The notes under the pieces: model-generated
Told to the model about the DNA's origin: nothing
What the model saw: only the letters and a program-made list of their open reading frames with translations
Database searches by the model: none
Shown here: positions 16,561-25,055 of the stretch, piece by piece
Layout: the number at the start of each line of letters is the position of its first letter
How positions within the stretch are numbered: position 1 is the stretch's first letter
Assembly: GCF_022012295.1 (NCBI RefSeq)
Contig: NZ_JAKLTN010000004.1
Span: forward strand, 113,590-177,589
Length of the DNA: 64,000 nucleotides
Reading direction: 5' to 3'
DNA from: Dechloromonas hankyongensis
GTDB taxonomy: Bacteria; Pseudomonadota; Gammaproteobacteria; Burkholderiales; Rhodocyclaceae
Program-made: the position numbers and the translations under genes

Positions 16561-16650
16561 TCATCCCGCAGAGGCGGGGATCCGAAAAAAGCGACGCGCC
16601 GGATTCTCCCCTGCGACCCAAGGAGGTCTCTGTGGGAAGCGGGAGTGACG
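16561..16650. repeat. Dispersed palindromic repeat, copy 1
   Basis: About 90 bp beginning TCATCCCGCAGAGGCGGGGA and containing CCTGCGACCCAAGGAG and TCTGTGGGAAGCGGGAGTGA. It shares order and many positions with 38430-38526. The inverted CCCGC/GCGGG ends suggest a non-autonomous REP or MITE-like element. It lies between the convergent hipA-like and DUF2795 genes and may also act as a transcription stop. Confidence 0.65.
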
Positions 16651-16665
16651 GGGGAGACCGCAGGC

Positions 16666-16872
16666 TCAGTGAATCTTGCTGACTTCGCGCGACAGCGCCA
16701 CCGGGCTGGGATATTCCTGGTCGGGGATTTTCTGCAGAATCTGCAGGATGTGGTCGTCGGCACCCTTCTGCCGGGCTTTCTGCACGATGTCCTGCTTCTT
16801 TGCCGGGTAGTCGAGTCCGCCCAGGTACTTCTGGACCTGGATCGGGTTGGGGGCTTCGTGTTTCGCGGGCAT
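16666..16872 (-). CDS. DUF2795 family protein
   Basis: 68 residues. The segment VQKYLGGLDYPAKKQDIVQK followed by ARQKGADDHILQILQKIPDQEYPSP matches DUF2795, a small all-helical family. A longer frame extends upstream, but it would read through the oppositely oriented gene at 17011; ATG 16872 has GAAGGAG 6 bp before it. Function unknown. A -24/-12-like element is at 16909. Confidence 0.8.
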   Translation of the reverse strand: MPAKHEAPNPIQVQKYLGGLDYPAKKQDIVQKARQKGADDHILQILQKIPDQEYPSPVALSREVSKIH

Positions 16873-16908
16873 GGCTGACTCCTTCGCGTCAATCATCAAC
16901 AGCGGGCG

Positions 16909-16924
16909 AGCAATCGGGAGGCCC
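16909..16924 (-). promoter_or_regulatory. Weak sigma-54-type promoter candidate for the DUF2795 gene
   Basis: Reverse strand: GGGCCTC, spacer CCGA, TTGCT. The -12 half is good and the -24 half is poor. GG-N10-GC spacing is kept, and the expected start is about 26 bp before the gene. Confidence 0.35.
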
Positions 16925-17010
16925 GGAACATGTTTCCGGCATGCAAGGATTTTGCAACCCGATCGGCGAAATGCTCTCAAAGCACTGATCCACGCCTGTT
17001 TGGACACGCC

Positions 17011-17553
17011 ATGAATTTTCCTCCCATTACCTATCCCGACCAGTCTGTCGGCAGCCACTATGTCAACCTGAAGGCCGCCCGCCAGGCCATCGAATTCGCC
17101 ACGCCCCTGCTCGAGGCAGGAATGACCGATCCCAACGTGGTCGGCAGTGGTTTTCTCTACATCGTGATCATGAATCCCGGCCTGCGGCCCGGGCAGGTCA
17201 CTTTCGAGGCCGCCATCCTGCACGAGCATGCCTTCGGCGATCGCCAGCGCTGGGACGCCGACTATGCCGCCATTGCCCGCGCCAAGGCCCGTACGAGCTG
17301 GCTGGCGGGCATGGACAGCTACCGCCTGCAGGAGGTGTCGCCGCATCTGCTGCGCGATGGCGATACCCTGTTGGCCGGCGGCGTCTGGCTGGATGGCATC
17401 GTGGTCGGCGTCAGCGGGGCCTTTCCGTGCTACGACGAGGTGTATGCCAACACCATCGCTTCCTTCCTGCGGGCTTTGGCGCGCGAGGCGCGCCAGGCGG
17501 AACTGGAGCGCCCCGTCCTGCAGGCGATGCGGCCCGAGCTGATCCGCTCCTGA
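17011..17553 (+). CDS. GlcG/HbpS-like heme-binding family protein (tentative)
   Basis: 180 residues. The order ARAKARTSWLAGMDSYRL, then GGVWLDGIVVGVSGAFPCYDE, then ANTIASFL resembles the GlcG/HbpS fold, in which an Ala-Lys-Ala helix is followed by a GG-P-x-x-G-x-x-VGVSG strand pair. No signal peptide is seen, so it is probably cytoplasmic. ATG 17011 is chosen because the upstream 27 codons show no conservation-like pattern. The ligand is not predictable. It is divergent from DUF2795. Confidence 0.5.
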   Translation: MNFPPITYPDQSVGSHYVNLKAARQAIEFATPLLEAGMTDPNVVGSGFLYIVIMNPGLRPGQVTFEAAILHEHAFGDRQRWDADYAAIARAKARTSWLAGMDSYRLQEVSPHLLRDGDTLLAGGVWLDGIVVGVSGAFPCYDEVYANTIASFLRALAREARQAELERPVLQAMRPELIRS

Positions 17554-17761
17554 ACGCCACTCCGGCGTTTGCGCCACGCTGCGGCGCCTGCCGCCGTCTG
17601 CGCTTTTCTCCGTAGTCCGAAATACAGGCGATCCGGTATGGGCGGCCGGGCCGCGGCCGGCTTACGCTGGTTCGCTATCGTCCGGCGGGCGCCGGTGCGC
17701 CGATCCGGCTCCCTCGCCGGCAGCGACCGATGCGGCCCGCATCCGTCACGGAGGCCCTCCC

Positions 17762-18937
17762 ATGCAGCCCAGCCAGCATCTCACGCCTGCCAAGGCGTTT
17801 TCCCCGGACTCTCCGGCTGCCCATCCGCCCGGCCTGCTGCACAGGCTGGCCGCCGAATCCGGTTTTCGTTTCAACGGCAGCGATCCCTGGGATATCGCCG
17901 TTGCCGACCGGCGCTTCTACCGGCGCGTCGCCCTGCAGGGCTCCCTCGGTTTCGGCGAGGCCTACATGGACGGCTGGTGGGAGTGCGAGCGCCTGGACCA
18001 GTTATTCCACCGTCTGCTGCGCGTCGACGCCGATCGCCGCATCGAGCGCTGGGTCAACCTGCGCCGGCTCGGCGCCGCGGCCCGTCGGCTGCTCGTCAAT
18101 CCGCAGTCCAGGCGCCGCGCCTTCGTGCCCGGGGAGCACCACTACGATATCGGCAATGACGTTTTCGAGGCCATGCTCGACCCGACCATGAGCTATTCCT
18201 GCGGCTACTGGGTGCGCGCCCGGACGCTGGACGAGGCGCAGCACGACAAGCTCGACCTGATCTGCCGCAAGCTCGAACTGAAGCCCGGCGAGCGCCTGCT
18301 TGACATCGGCTGCGGCTGGGGCGGGCTGGCCCGCTTCGCCGCCGAGCACTACGGCGTCGAGGTGCTCGGCATCACGGTGTCCAGGGAGCAGCAGAAATTC
18401 GCCGCGGCGCGCTGCGCCGGACTGCCGGTGCGCATCGAGCTGATCGACTACCGCGATCTCGCCGGCCGTTTCGACAAGGTGGTGTCGGTCGGCATGTTCG
18501 AGCATGTCGGTCCGCGCAACCACGCCGCCTTCTTCGCCATCATCGACCGCGTGCTCGCGGAAGAAGGCCTGCTGCTGGTGCACACCATCGGCAATTACGT
18601 GACCAGCCGCGAGGTGGACCCGTGGATCGACAAATATGTTTTTCCCAATGGCCACCTGCCTTCGGCGGCGGAAATCACGCGCGCCGTCGAAGGGCGTTTC
18701 CTGATCGAGGACTGGCACAACTACGGACCTGACTACGACCGCACGCTGATGGCCTGGTGGGACAATTTCGAGCGGGCCTGGCCGGCGCTGTGCGGTAAAT
18801 ATGGCGAACGTTTTTACCGTATGTGGAAATATTACCTGTTGAGCTGTGCCGGCTTTTTCCGCGCCCGCCAGGGACAACTCTGGCAAGTGGTGATGAGCAA
18901 GCGAGCCCGCAGCGCGATGTACCGCTCGGTGCGCTAG
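17762..18937 (+). CDS. cfa: Cyclopropane-fatty-acyl-phospholipid synthase
   Basis: 391 residues. The SAM-binding motif is LLDIGCGWGGLARFAAEHYG, and the phrases HYDIGNDVFEAMLDPTMSYS and KVVSVGMFEHVG are characteristic of Cfa enzymes. It adds a methylene from SAM across cis double bonds of membrane phospholipid acyl chains, a stationary-phase and acid-stress adaptation. GGAGG lies 7 bp before the ATG. The next gene, the ABC exporter, converges 28 bp downstream. I find no convincing -24/-12 promoter in the 208-bp leader. Confidence 0.93.
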   Translation: MQPSQHLTPAKAFSPDSPAAHPPGLLHRLAAESGFRFNGSDPWDIAVADRRFYRRVALQGSLGFGEAYMDGWWECERLDQLFHRLLRVDADRRIERWVNLRRLGAAARRLLVNPQSRRRAFVPGEHHYDIGNDVFEAMLDPTMSYSCGYWVRARTLDEAQHDKLDLICRKLELKPGERLLDIGCGWGGLARFAAEHYGVEVLGITVSREQQKFAAARCAGLPVRIELIDYRDLAGRFDKVVSVGMFEHVGPRNHAAFFAIIDRVLAEEGLLLVHTIGNYVTSREVDPWIDKYVFPNGHLPSAAEITRAVEGRFLIEDWHNYGPDYDRTLMAWWDNFERAWPALCGKYGERFYRMWKYYLLSCAGFFRARQGQLWQVVMSKRARSAMYRSVR

Positions 18938-18965
18938 AGCCCGGTGGCTAGCTGAAGCCTCCTGC

Positions 18966-20768
18966 TCATTGCTCGGGCGCAGCCAGACTCTGCTCGGTCT
19001 GCTCCAGTTCCCTTTCCTGGCGCTGCAATTGCCACATCTGGGCGTAGACGCCGGCCTGGCGCAGCAGGGCGCCGTGGGTGCCGCGTTCGACGACGCGGCC
19101 GTGTTCGAGAACGAGGATTTCGTCGGCGTCGACGATGGTGGACAGGCGATGGGCGATGATCAGCGTCGTCCGCTCCTGCGCCAGGCGGTCGAGTTCGTCC
19201 TGGATGGCGCGCTCGGCACGGGTGTCGAGGGCCGAGGTGGCCTCGTCGAAAATCATGATCGGCGGATTCTTGAGCATGGCGCGGGCGATGGCGATGCGCT
19301 GCTTCTCGCCGCCCGACAGCTTGACGCCGCGCTCGCCGACCGGCGTGTCGTACTGCTCCGGCAGGCTGGTGATGAAGTCATGCACATGCGCCGCGCGGGC
19401 CACCTCGACGACCTCGTCGAGGCTGGCGCCGGGCCGGCCGTAGGCGATGTTGTAGGCGATGGTGTCGTTGAACAGGATGGTGTCCTGCGGCACGATGCCG
19501 ATGGCGGCACGCAGGCTGCGCTGCGGCACGTCGCGCAGATCCTGCCCGTCGATGCTGATGCGGCCGGCGCTCACGTCGTAGAAGCGGAAAAGCAGCCGGG
19601 CCAGCGTCGATTTGCCCGAACCGCTGCCGCCGACCACCGCCACCGTGCCGCCCGGCGCGATGCTGAAACTGACGTCGCGCAGTATCTGCCGCCCCGGCTC
19701 GTAGCCGAAATCGACATGCTCGAAGCGCACTTCGCCGCGCTCCAGCCGCAGGTCGGCCGGCGTCGCCGGGTCGGCGATCTCCGGGCGCTCGTCGAGCAGG
19801 CGGAACATGCGTTCGGCGTTGACCACCGCGTCGCGTGCCTGGCGGAAGACGAAGCCGAGCGAATTGAGCGGCAGGCAGACCTGGATCAGGTAGGCATTGA
19901 CCAGCACCAGGTCGCCCACCGTCATACTGCCCTGGACGACGTTGTGGCCAGCCAGCAGCATGACGGCGGCGACGCCGCAGGCGATGATGCCGCTCTGCCC
20001 GACGTGCAGGAAGAACAGTGCCCTCTGGTTGCGCACGCCGATTTCGACCCAGCGCCCCAGGATGCCGGAAAAGCGTCGCTGTTCGAAATCCTCGTTGGTG
20101 TAGTACTTGACCGTCTCGTAGTTGAGCATGCTGTCGACCAGGTGGCTGTTGGCGCGCGAGTCGAGCTTGTTGAGCTGGCGCTGGTAGATGGCGCGGCGCT
20201 CGGTATAGGCGACGGTGAAAGAGCCGTAGATCGCGAAGGTGACGAAAATGATGATCGTGAACCACAGGCTGTAGTTGAAGCTCATGATGCCGACCACGCC
20301 GCCGATTTCGACCAGGGTGGGCAGGATGGTGAATAGCCCGACGCCGAGCAGGAAGCCGACGCCGGTCGTGCCGCGTTCGACGTCGCGGGTCACGCCGCCG
20401 GTGTGGCGCAGGGCGTGGAAACGGACGCTCAACCGGTGCAGGTGCTCGAAGACCTGCAGCATGAAACCGGAAACGATGCTCTGCGTGACGCGGGCGAAGA
20501 CCAGATCGCGGATTTCGCCGAACAGGGTGCCAAGAAAACGCAGGGTAGCGTAAGCGAGCAGCAGGAATACCGGCAGGGCCAAGGCCGGCCGGGCGCCGCC
20601 GAAGGCATCGACCACCGCCTTGAGGGCCAGCGGCACGGCGATGACCGCCAGCTTGGCGAGGACGACCAGGACAAGCGCGACCAGCGTGCGGTCGCGATAA
20701 CGCAACACCGCCGTACGCAACAACCGCAACACGAAGGCGATTGTCGAGGACGACGGTGTCGGAGGCAT
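18966..20768 (-). CDS. Atm1/HMT-type ABC exporter (fused membrane and ATPase domains)
   Basis: 600 residues. An N-terminal six-helix exporter domain (about 20-330) joins an ATPase domain with Walker A GGSGSGKSTLARL, signature LSGGEKQRIAIARA, Walker B IMIFDEATSALD and the H-loop in IIAHRLST. The transmembrane region has the Atm1/HMT1 phrase NYETVKYYTNE, shared with mitochondrial and bacterial exporters of glutathione-linked sulfur or heavy-metal compounds. It forms a homodimer in the inner membrane. It lies 49 bp after the PRC-barrel gene, with a weak terminator between them. Confidence 0.9.
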   Translation of the reverse strand: MPPTPSSSTIAFVLRLLRTAVLRYRDRTLVALVLVVLAKLAVIAVPLALKAVVDAFGGARPALALPVFLLLAYATLRFLGTLFGEIRDLVFARVTQSIVSGFMLQVFEHLHRLSVRFHALRHTGGVTRDVERGTTGVGFLLGVGLFTILPTLVEIGGVVGIMSFNYSLWFTIIIFVTFAIYGSFTVAYTERRAIYQRQLNKLDSRANSHLVDSMLNYETVKYYTNEDFEQRRFSGILGRWVEIGVRNQRALFFLHVGQSGIIACGVAAVMLLAGHNVVQGSMTVGDLVLVNAYLIQVCLPLNSLGFVFRQARDAVVNAERMFRLLDERPEIADPATPADLRLERGEVRFEHVDFGYEPGRQILRDVSFSIAPGGTVAVVGGSGSGKSTLARLLFRFYDVSAGRISIDGQDLRDVPQRSLRAAIGIVPQDTILFNDTIAYNIAYGRPGASLDEVVEVARAAHVHDFITSLPEQYDTPVGERGVKLSGGEKQRIAIARAMLKNPPIMIFDEATSALDTRAERAIQDELDRLAQERTTLIIAHRLSTIVDADEILVLEHGRVVERGTHGALLRQAGVYAQMWQLQRQERELEQTEQSLAAPEQ

Positions 20769-20773
20769 GGCGC

Positions 20774-20796
20774 AAAACGGGCGAAATTCACCCGTT
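20774..20796 (-). terminator. Terminator-like hairpin between the PRC-barrel and ABC genes
   Basis: AACGGG and CCCGTT arms (20776-20781, 20791-20796) followed on the reverse strand by TTTT. It would attenuate rather than block expression of the ABC gene, whose start is only 6 bp further on. Confidence 0.5.
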
Positions 20797-20817
20797 CGCG
20801 TTCAGGAACGGTGCGCT

Positions 20818-21261
20818 TTAGACGCCCGTGGATGACGTCCAGTAAGTGCGCTGGCCGTAATACTCATGCACCTGCTGGGCCCAAGTCGGGTCGGCCATCG
20901 AAGGCCAGTGATGCTTGTCGAAACCCGGGGCGTTCTTGAGCTTTTCCTTGTCCACGTCGAGGACGAAGCGCTTCTGGTTGGCGTCCAGCGTCAGTGCGCT
21001 CCACGGAATGGCGAACAGCTTGTCGCCGATGCCGAGAAAACCGCCCGATGACAATACCGCATAGGCGACCTTGCCGTTGCGCACGTCGATCATGATGTCC
21101 TTGATCTCGCCAAGGTCCTCACCTTGGACGTTGACCACATCATCGCCCTCCAGCGTATCAGACGCCATGACCTCGGGACCGGGACCCTCGCCGGGCGTGC
21201 CGCCCACGATCTTGGCCTGGCTGCCCGTCTGGGTGCTACCTGGATTAATTGAACTTGCCAT
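20818..21261 (-). CDS. PRC-barrel domain protein
   Basis: 147 residues from ATG 21261, which follows CAGGAGA; a frame extension upstream lacks a ribosome site. One PRC barrel spans about residues 30-95 (VQGEDLGEIKDIMIDVRNGK, then AYAVLSSGGFLGIGDKLFAIPW). A C-terminal Trp/Tyr-rich tail follows. No signal peptide. It resembles each half of the exported two-barrel protein at 43026, so the two are paralogues. Function unknown; PRC barrels bind small ligands or partner proteins. Upstream neighbour on the same strand is the BON protein. Confidence 0.82.
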   Translation of the reverse strand: MASSINPGSTQTGSQAKIVGGTPGEGPGPEVMASDTLEGDDVVNVQGEDLGEIKDIMIDVRNGKVAYAVLSSGGFLGIGDKLFAIPWSALTLDANQKRFVLDVDKEKLKNAPGFDKHHWPSMADPTWAQQVHEYYGQRTYWTSSTGV

Positions 21262-21324
21262 TTCGTTTCTCCTGTAATTTCGGTAATCGATGCAAGGCAC
21301 CAGAAAACCACGGGCTGCTGCGCC

Positions 21325-22389
21325 TCAATGGCTCGACTCTTCCCGCCCCTTGCTTTTGCCGGACATGGAACTGCTGCTCTTGGTCGATTCGGCCGTCCCG
21401 AACCCTTCGCCCGTGCTGCCTGACTGGGCAGACTGGCCGGATTTGCCGGACTGGCTGGATTGCGATTGACCGGATTGGCTGGACTGGCCGGATTGGGTCG
21501 ACTGGACGCGAACATGGTTCTCGACATCCTTGACGCCCCAGCAGTTGTCGGCGATGTCCTCGATGGTGTGGCGCATGCGGCGTTCCGGCACGCTGCCTTC
21601 GAGCGTGACGCAACCTTCCTTGACGTCGACGCTGACTTCGCTGATGTCGACCGAATCCTCTTCGCTCAGGCGTTCGCAGACCGCTTCCCGGATCCGTTCG
21701 TCGGAACGCACGAAATCCTTCGGCCCACGGCGCGAACGTTGGCTCTGGCCGGTTTGACCGTAACGCTGGCTACCCTGCTGTCCGGAGAAACCGCCGGACT
21801 GGCCGGACCAGCTTCCCTGGCCTCCGAATGACTGTCCACCGGACGATTGACCGCTCTGGCCGCCAAACTGGCCACCTTGGCCGCCAAATGACTGGCCGCC
21901 GCCGTATTCGCCGCCATAGCCGGAAGATCCGAATTCCTGATGGCCGTAACCCTGGCCGCCGCCGAAGCCCTGCTGCCCGCCTTGCTCATAGCGCGGAGAA
22001 TAAGGACGCGACGAGGACTGGCCGTAATAGCGTTCCTGACCGCCGCCCTGGCCACGGCCGAAATCTTCGGATTCATAGCCGCCGTATCCGCCCTGACCCG
22101 AGCGGGATTGGCCGGAACCCTGGTAGGAAGATCCCTGACCATAGCCGCCGCGAAAGGACTGCGACTCACCGCCCCAGCCGCCCTGCCCCTGTTGCGATCC
22201 GCCGCCGTAGCGGCCGGACTGCGACTGGTATTCCGGGCGTTCGCCGTATTCCGATTCGGAATACCCGCCTTCGCCTTCAAAACCACGCTGGCGGGACCTG
22301 CCGTACTCGGAGGACTGTTGCTCGCCTTCGTAGCGGGAACGTTCCCAATCGCCGCGAGACGGGCCTGATGATGAATGTTGCGATCTCAT
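21325..22389 (-). CDS. Gly/Ser/Gln-rich low-complexity protein with BON domain
   Basis: 354 residues. Residues 1-225 are a low-complexity run of GYG, GGQS, SGQSG and RYG units rich in Gly, Ser, Gln, Tyr and Arg, like prion-like or condensate-forming segments. A BON domain occupies about 232-300 (IREAVCERLSEEDSVDISEV, GCVTLEGSVPERR, VKDVENHVRV). A Ser/Gln tail closes the protein. GGAGCAAC precedes ATG 22389; the longer open frame upstream antisenses a glycosyltransferase and is not real. No signal peptide. A -24/-12-like promoter is at 22473. Confidence 0.85.
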   Translation of the reverse strand: MRSQHSSSGPSRGDWERSRYEGEQQSSEYGRSRQRGFEGEGGYSESEYGERPEYQSQSGRYGGGSQQGQGGWGGESQSFRGGYGQGSSYQGSGQSRSGQGGYGGYESEDFGRGQGGGQERYYGQSSSRPYSPRYEQGGQQGFGGGQGYGHQEFGSSGYGGEYGGGQSFGGQGGQFGGQSGQSSGGQSFGGQGSWSGQSGGFSGQQGSQRYGQTGQSQRSRRGPKDFVRSDERIREAVCERLSEEDSVDISEVSVDVKEGCVTLEGSVPERRMRHTIEDIADNCWGVKDVENHVRVQSTQSGQSSQSGQSQSSQSGKSGQSAQSGSTGEGFGTAESTKSSSSMSGKSKGREESSH

Positions 22390-22472
22390 TGTGTTGCTCC
22401 TTTTTGCATGACCGGAAATGATCCCCAACGGAAATCGACATCCAGTCTTACCGAGGGACCTTCCAAACTTGC

Positions 22473-22488
22473 CGCAATCGGCATTCCC
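22473..22488 (-). promoter_or_regulatory. Sigma-54-type promoter candidate for BON-PRC-(ABC)
   Basis: Reverse strand: GGGAATG, spacer CCGA, TTGCG. GG-N10-GC spacing is exact; the expected start near 22462 leaves a 73-base leader. Confidence 0.5.
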
Positions 22489-22517
22489 GTCGCGGCACCA
22501 CCACTTCCTGCGTACTT

Positions 22518-23390
22518 CTACTGGCTGCGCTCCAGCATCTGCAGTTGCAATTCGACATGCGCCGGAACGACCCGCCGCCGTTTCAGCACCCAGGGCAGTC
22601 CGCGCAGGCTGTCGCCGAGGGTTCGCCCCAGGCCGGGGCCGTGTGCTGCGGCCCACAGGCGGCGGGCGGTTTCGCGCAGGGCGGCGGCGAGCGGCCGGCG
22701 CAGCCAGGCGCACCACAGTGCGTTGCGCAGCAGCAGGCGGCGGCGGGCTCCGACATCGCGGTGCGACGATGGGTAGTGATGGACGACCAGTTGCGGGGCG
22801 TAAGCCAGGTACCAGCCGTCGGCCATCAGGTCGAGGCTGAGCAGTTCTTCCTCGCCGCCCAGGAACAGGCGCGGCTCGTAGCCACCGACGGCGAGAAAGG
22901 CGGCCCGGCGCACGACGCAGGCCCCGGCCATCAAGCCGGTGACGGTGGTGATGCCCTCGCGGTCGGCCAGCCGGGGCAAGGGGCTGGCCGCCATCAGCGT
23001 GCTGGTCGGGTCCTCGCGCTGCGTCGGGCCGACCAGCACGCGGGCGGTGACGGCGGCCAGGCGCGGCTGACGGTCGAGCAGGTCGGCGGCCCGGGCCAGC
23101 GCGCCGGGCGCCCACCAGGTGTCGTCGTCGCAAAAGGCGACGTAGGGAGCCGCCACGGCATACACGCCGTGGTTGCGTCCGGCGGCCCCCTGGTTTTCGC
23201 TCAGCCGGACCAGGCGTACCGCCGGGAAGAGCTGGGCGATGGCCTCGGCGCTGCCATCGGTCGACGCGTTGTCCACGACGCAGACTGTCGGTTTCTCGCC
23301 GGCCGAGAACAGTTGATGCAAGGTGCGCAGGATTTCCACCCGGCGGTTGTGGGTAAGGACGACGACGGCGATGCGGCCGGGATCGTTCAT
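22518..23390 (-). CDS. Family 2 glycosyltransferase
   Basis: 290 residues. GT-A fold: VVVLTHNRRVEILRTL, the nucleotide-binding VVDNASTDGS, and a DxD-type metal site CDDDTWW. The acceptor side has LGGEEELLSLDLMADG, the ED-like base region. No transmembrane segment. It would transfer a sugar from a nucleotide donor; donor and acceptor are unknown. The start overlaps the PIG-L stop by ATGA, so the deacetylase and this enzyme probably act on one product, for example de-N-acetylating a sugar before or after transfer. Confidence 0.88.
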   Translation of the reverse strand: MNDPGRIAVVVLTHNRRVEILRTLHQLFSAGEKPTVCVVDNASTDGSAEAIAQLFPAVRLVRLSENQGAAGRNHGVYAVAAPYVAFCDDDTWWAPGALARAADLLDRQPRLAAVTARVLVGPTQREDPTSTLMAASPLPRLADREGITTVTGLMAGACVVRRAAFLAVGGYEPRLFLGGEEELLSLDLMADGWYLAYAPQLVVHHYPSSHRDVGARRRLLLRNALWCAWLRRPLAAALRETARRLWAAAHGPGLGRTLGDSLRGLPWVLKRRRVVPAHVELQLQMLERSQ

Positions 23391-24232
23391 GATGCTGCGT
23401 TTCCCGCGGCTTGCGCGCCACCGATCCGCCAGTAGATCTCGCCCGCGGTGAGATCGGCGTGGCCGGGCCGGCCGGGCGTGGCCAGGGCGCGCAGCTGCGA
23501 CTCGTAGCAGGCGACGGCGCGGCGCTTGCGCCCGGCGGCATCGGCCGTCTCCGCGAAGCGGGCCGGATAGGGCGCGAGGCCAGTCTGGACCACGGCCGTC
23601 ATGCCCGCCTCGCGCTGCCCGGGCAGGCAGCGGTACAGCGCATCCTCGTAGGCGAACCAGTGGCAGCCCGAACAGGCGGGCAGCAGGGTGAGCACGGCTT
23701 CGCGGGTGAGGCGGTGGTCGCTATGAAACAGGCCGAGCGGAAAGAAGACAGTTTGCGGTTCGCACTGGAAGAGCAGCCGGCGCAAGCAGTCGACCACCGC
23801 GGCGAGCGGCGGCAGTGGCGCGTACTGGCTGTCCGGCAGGTCTAGCCACAGCGGCCAGGCGTCGAGGGCGGCGAGCGCCTGGCGATCCTCCTCGCGGCGG
23901 CAGGCGACGGCCTCGTCCCCGCTGGCAAAGCCGCTCGCCCGGTCCCACTCGGTCAGGGCCGAGCCGGGTGCCGGCGAGGCGGCGAAGACGGTGGCGACGA
24001 TCGCTTCGGGGGCCGAGGCGAGCAGGCGGCCGCAGGCGAAAACGGCGTCGTCGAGGTGCGGCGAAATGAAGAGCAGACGGCCGAGTTGCCGGGCGTCCGT
24101 GGGGAACTCGGCGGCGGAAAAGGTAGCCGATGGAGCGGCATCAGCCAGGTGCGGGACGGTCCTGCCTGAACGGGCGGCGCGCGAGGACGGCAGCGGGTCG
24201 CCAAGGCCGGCCGGCAGGCGATCGGCGCCCAT
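23387..24232 (-). CDS. PIG-L/LmbE family deacetylase
   Basis: 281 residues. The zinc site is complete: SPHLDDAVF near residue 53 with His, Asp and Asp, and FHSDHRLTREA with the later His residues. Family members remove N-acetyl groups from sugar intermediates. The first 45 residues are an unstructured extension. It overlaps the GT2 gene downstream and lies 1 bp from the DUF883-like gene upstream, giving a three-gene operon. Confidence 0.85.
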   Translation of the reverse strand: MGADRLPAGLGDPLPSSRAARSGRTVPHLADAAPSATFSAAEFPTDARQLGRLLFISPHLDDAVFACGRLLASAPEAIVATVFAASPAPGSALTEWDRASGFASGDEAVACRREEDRQALAALDAWPLWLDLPDSQYAPLPPLAAVVDCLRRLLFQCEPQTVFFPLGLFHSDHRLTREAVLTLLPACSGCHWFAYEDALYRCLPGQREAGMTAVVQTGLAPYPARFAETADAAGRKRRAVACYESQLRALATPGRPGHADLTAGEIYWRIGGAQAAGNAAS

Positions 24233-24233
24233 G

Positions 24234-24554
24234 TCAGCCCAGCTCCGGCTCGTCCTTGTGGTTTTCCGAAAAATGGCTGATCAGTACGCCGGCTGCCAGG
24301 GCGATGGCCAGCGAGGCGACCGGATGTCGGCATACCGTCTGACAGGAATTGGAGGCCCAGCGGCGCTGCAGACTCGCCAGTTGGGCACGCTTCAGACCGA
24401 GGCGGCGGGCGGTCGTCTGGGCCGTATCGGCGACGCGGTCTATGGTCTTGTGGGCGCCTTCCGTGAGTTGCCCGATACGCGTGCCGGCCTGGGCGGCCAG
24501 TTCTTCGGCCGACGCGGAAAGCGCAGCCGGCTTGTCGCTGCTGGTGGTTTGCAT
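24234..24554 (-). CDS. DUF883/YqjD-ElaB-like membrane-anchored protein
   Basis: 106 residues. An amphipathic N-terminal helix (LSASAEELAAQAGTRIGQL) leads to a Cys/Arg-rich region and one C-terminal transmembrane helix, HPVASLAIALAAGVLISHF. This is the DUF883/YqjD layout; E. coli relatives tether ribosomes to the inner membrane in stationary phase. It is first in the operon with PIG-L and GT2. A -24/-12-like element is 46 bp upstream. Confidence 0.78.
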   Translation of the reverse strand: MQTTSSDKPAALSASAEELAAQAGTRIGQLTEGAHKTIDRVADTAQTTARRLGLKRAQLASLQRRWASNSCQTVCRHPVASLAIALAAGVLISHFSENHKDEPELG

Positions 24555-24599
24555 CTGTCGCTCCTTGAGGTGACGCGGAGGGTCGCGCCCCTCGGCTTA

Positions 24600-24615
24600 T
24601 GCAAACGGCGGGCCT
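24600..24615 (-). promoter_or_regulatory. Sigma-54-type promoter candidate for DUF883-PIG-L-GT2
   Basis: Reverse strand: AGGCCCG, spacer CCGT, TTGCA. The spacing is exact, and the expected start is about 35 bp before the DUF883 start codon. Confidence 0.5.
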
Positions 24616-24633
24616 AAAAACCGGGGGTTTTGC

Positions 24634-24665
24634 CCGGCGCCTTTTCGGCAAGGGGAAGGCGCCGG
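24634..24665 (-). terminator. Hairpin after the 114-residue gene
   Basis: Perfect 10-bp arms CCGGCGCCTT (24634-24643) and AAGGCGCCGG (24656-24665), loop 12. Seven bases past the stop of the gene ending at 24672. A later TTTTT run on the reverse strand is not adjacent, so efficiency is uncertain. Confidence 0.6.
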
Positions 24666-24671
24666 CCCTCC

Positions 24672-25016
24672 CTAGCTGCTCTTGGGCGGAGTAACGCGAT
24701 CCACAGGTTTGGCTGGGGTGGCGCGCTGGTCGTCGGCATAGCTGCGCCGGTTGCCGGCCGGCGACACCATCGGCTCGGCTTGCCGTGGCGGCGGCCCCGG
24801 CACGTTGGTGGACGTGCCGTGCAGGTCGGTGTCCTGGAGGCCGCGCGCAACGTCGCGGGCGGCCTGCTGGATGATCTGGCGCGGGCCGATGGTCTTACGG
24901 TCGACGGCCGTGCCGGCCGGGGTTTGGTCGCGTTCGTCGGGCTGGGCGAGCCCACCGGCCGGCGTGTCGCGGGTGGGCGATTCCCTGTCGCTGGTTGCCT
25001 GGCTGCTGCGTTTCAT
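24672..25016 (-). CDS. Small hydrophilic protein of unknown function
   Basis: 114 residues, Arg/Asp/Pro-rich and predicted mostly disordered, with one amphipathic helix at about 46-63 (PRQIIQQAARDVARGLQDTD) and a PGPPPRQAEP segment. No signal peptide or membrane helix. I do not recognise a named family. It is preceded by a tandem palindrome at 25056-25089 and a -24/-12-like element at 25134, and followed by a strong hairpin, so it appears to be a single-gene unit with its own control. Confidence 0.65.
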   Translation of the reverse strand: MKRSSQATSDRESPTRDTPAGGLAQPDERDQTPAGTAVDRKTIGPRQIIQQAARDVARGLQDTDLHGTSTNVPGPPPRQAEPMVSPAGNRRSYADDQRATPAKPVDRVTPPKSS

Positions 25017-25055
25017 CGGATTACCTCGCTGGATGGGTCTGGCCCGCTCGGGGCT

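Noticed and set aside
21844..22300. Repeats that could be taken for a CRISPR array
   Set aside because: They are in-frame Gly/Ser/Gln codon repeats of the BON protein, irregular in length, with no spacers or cas genes.
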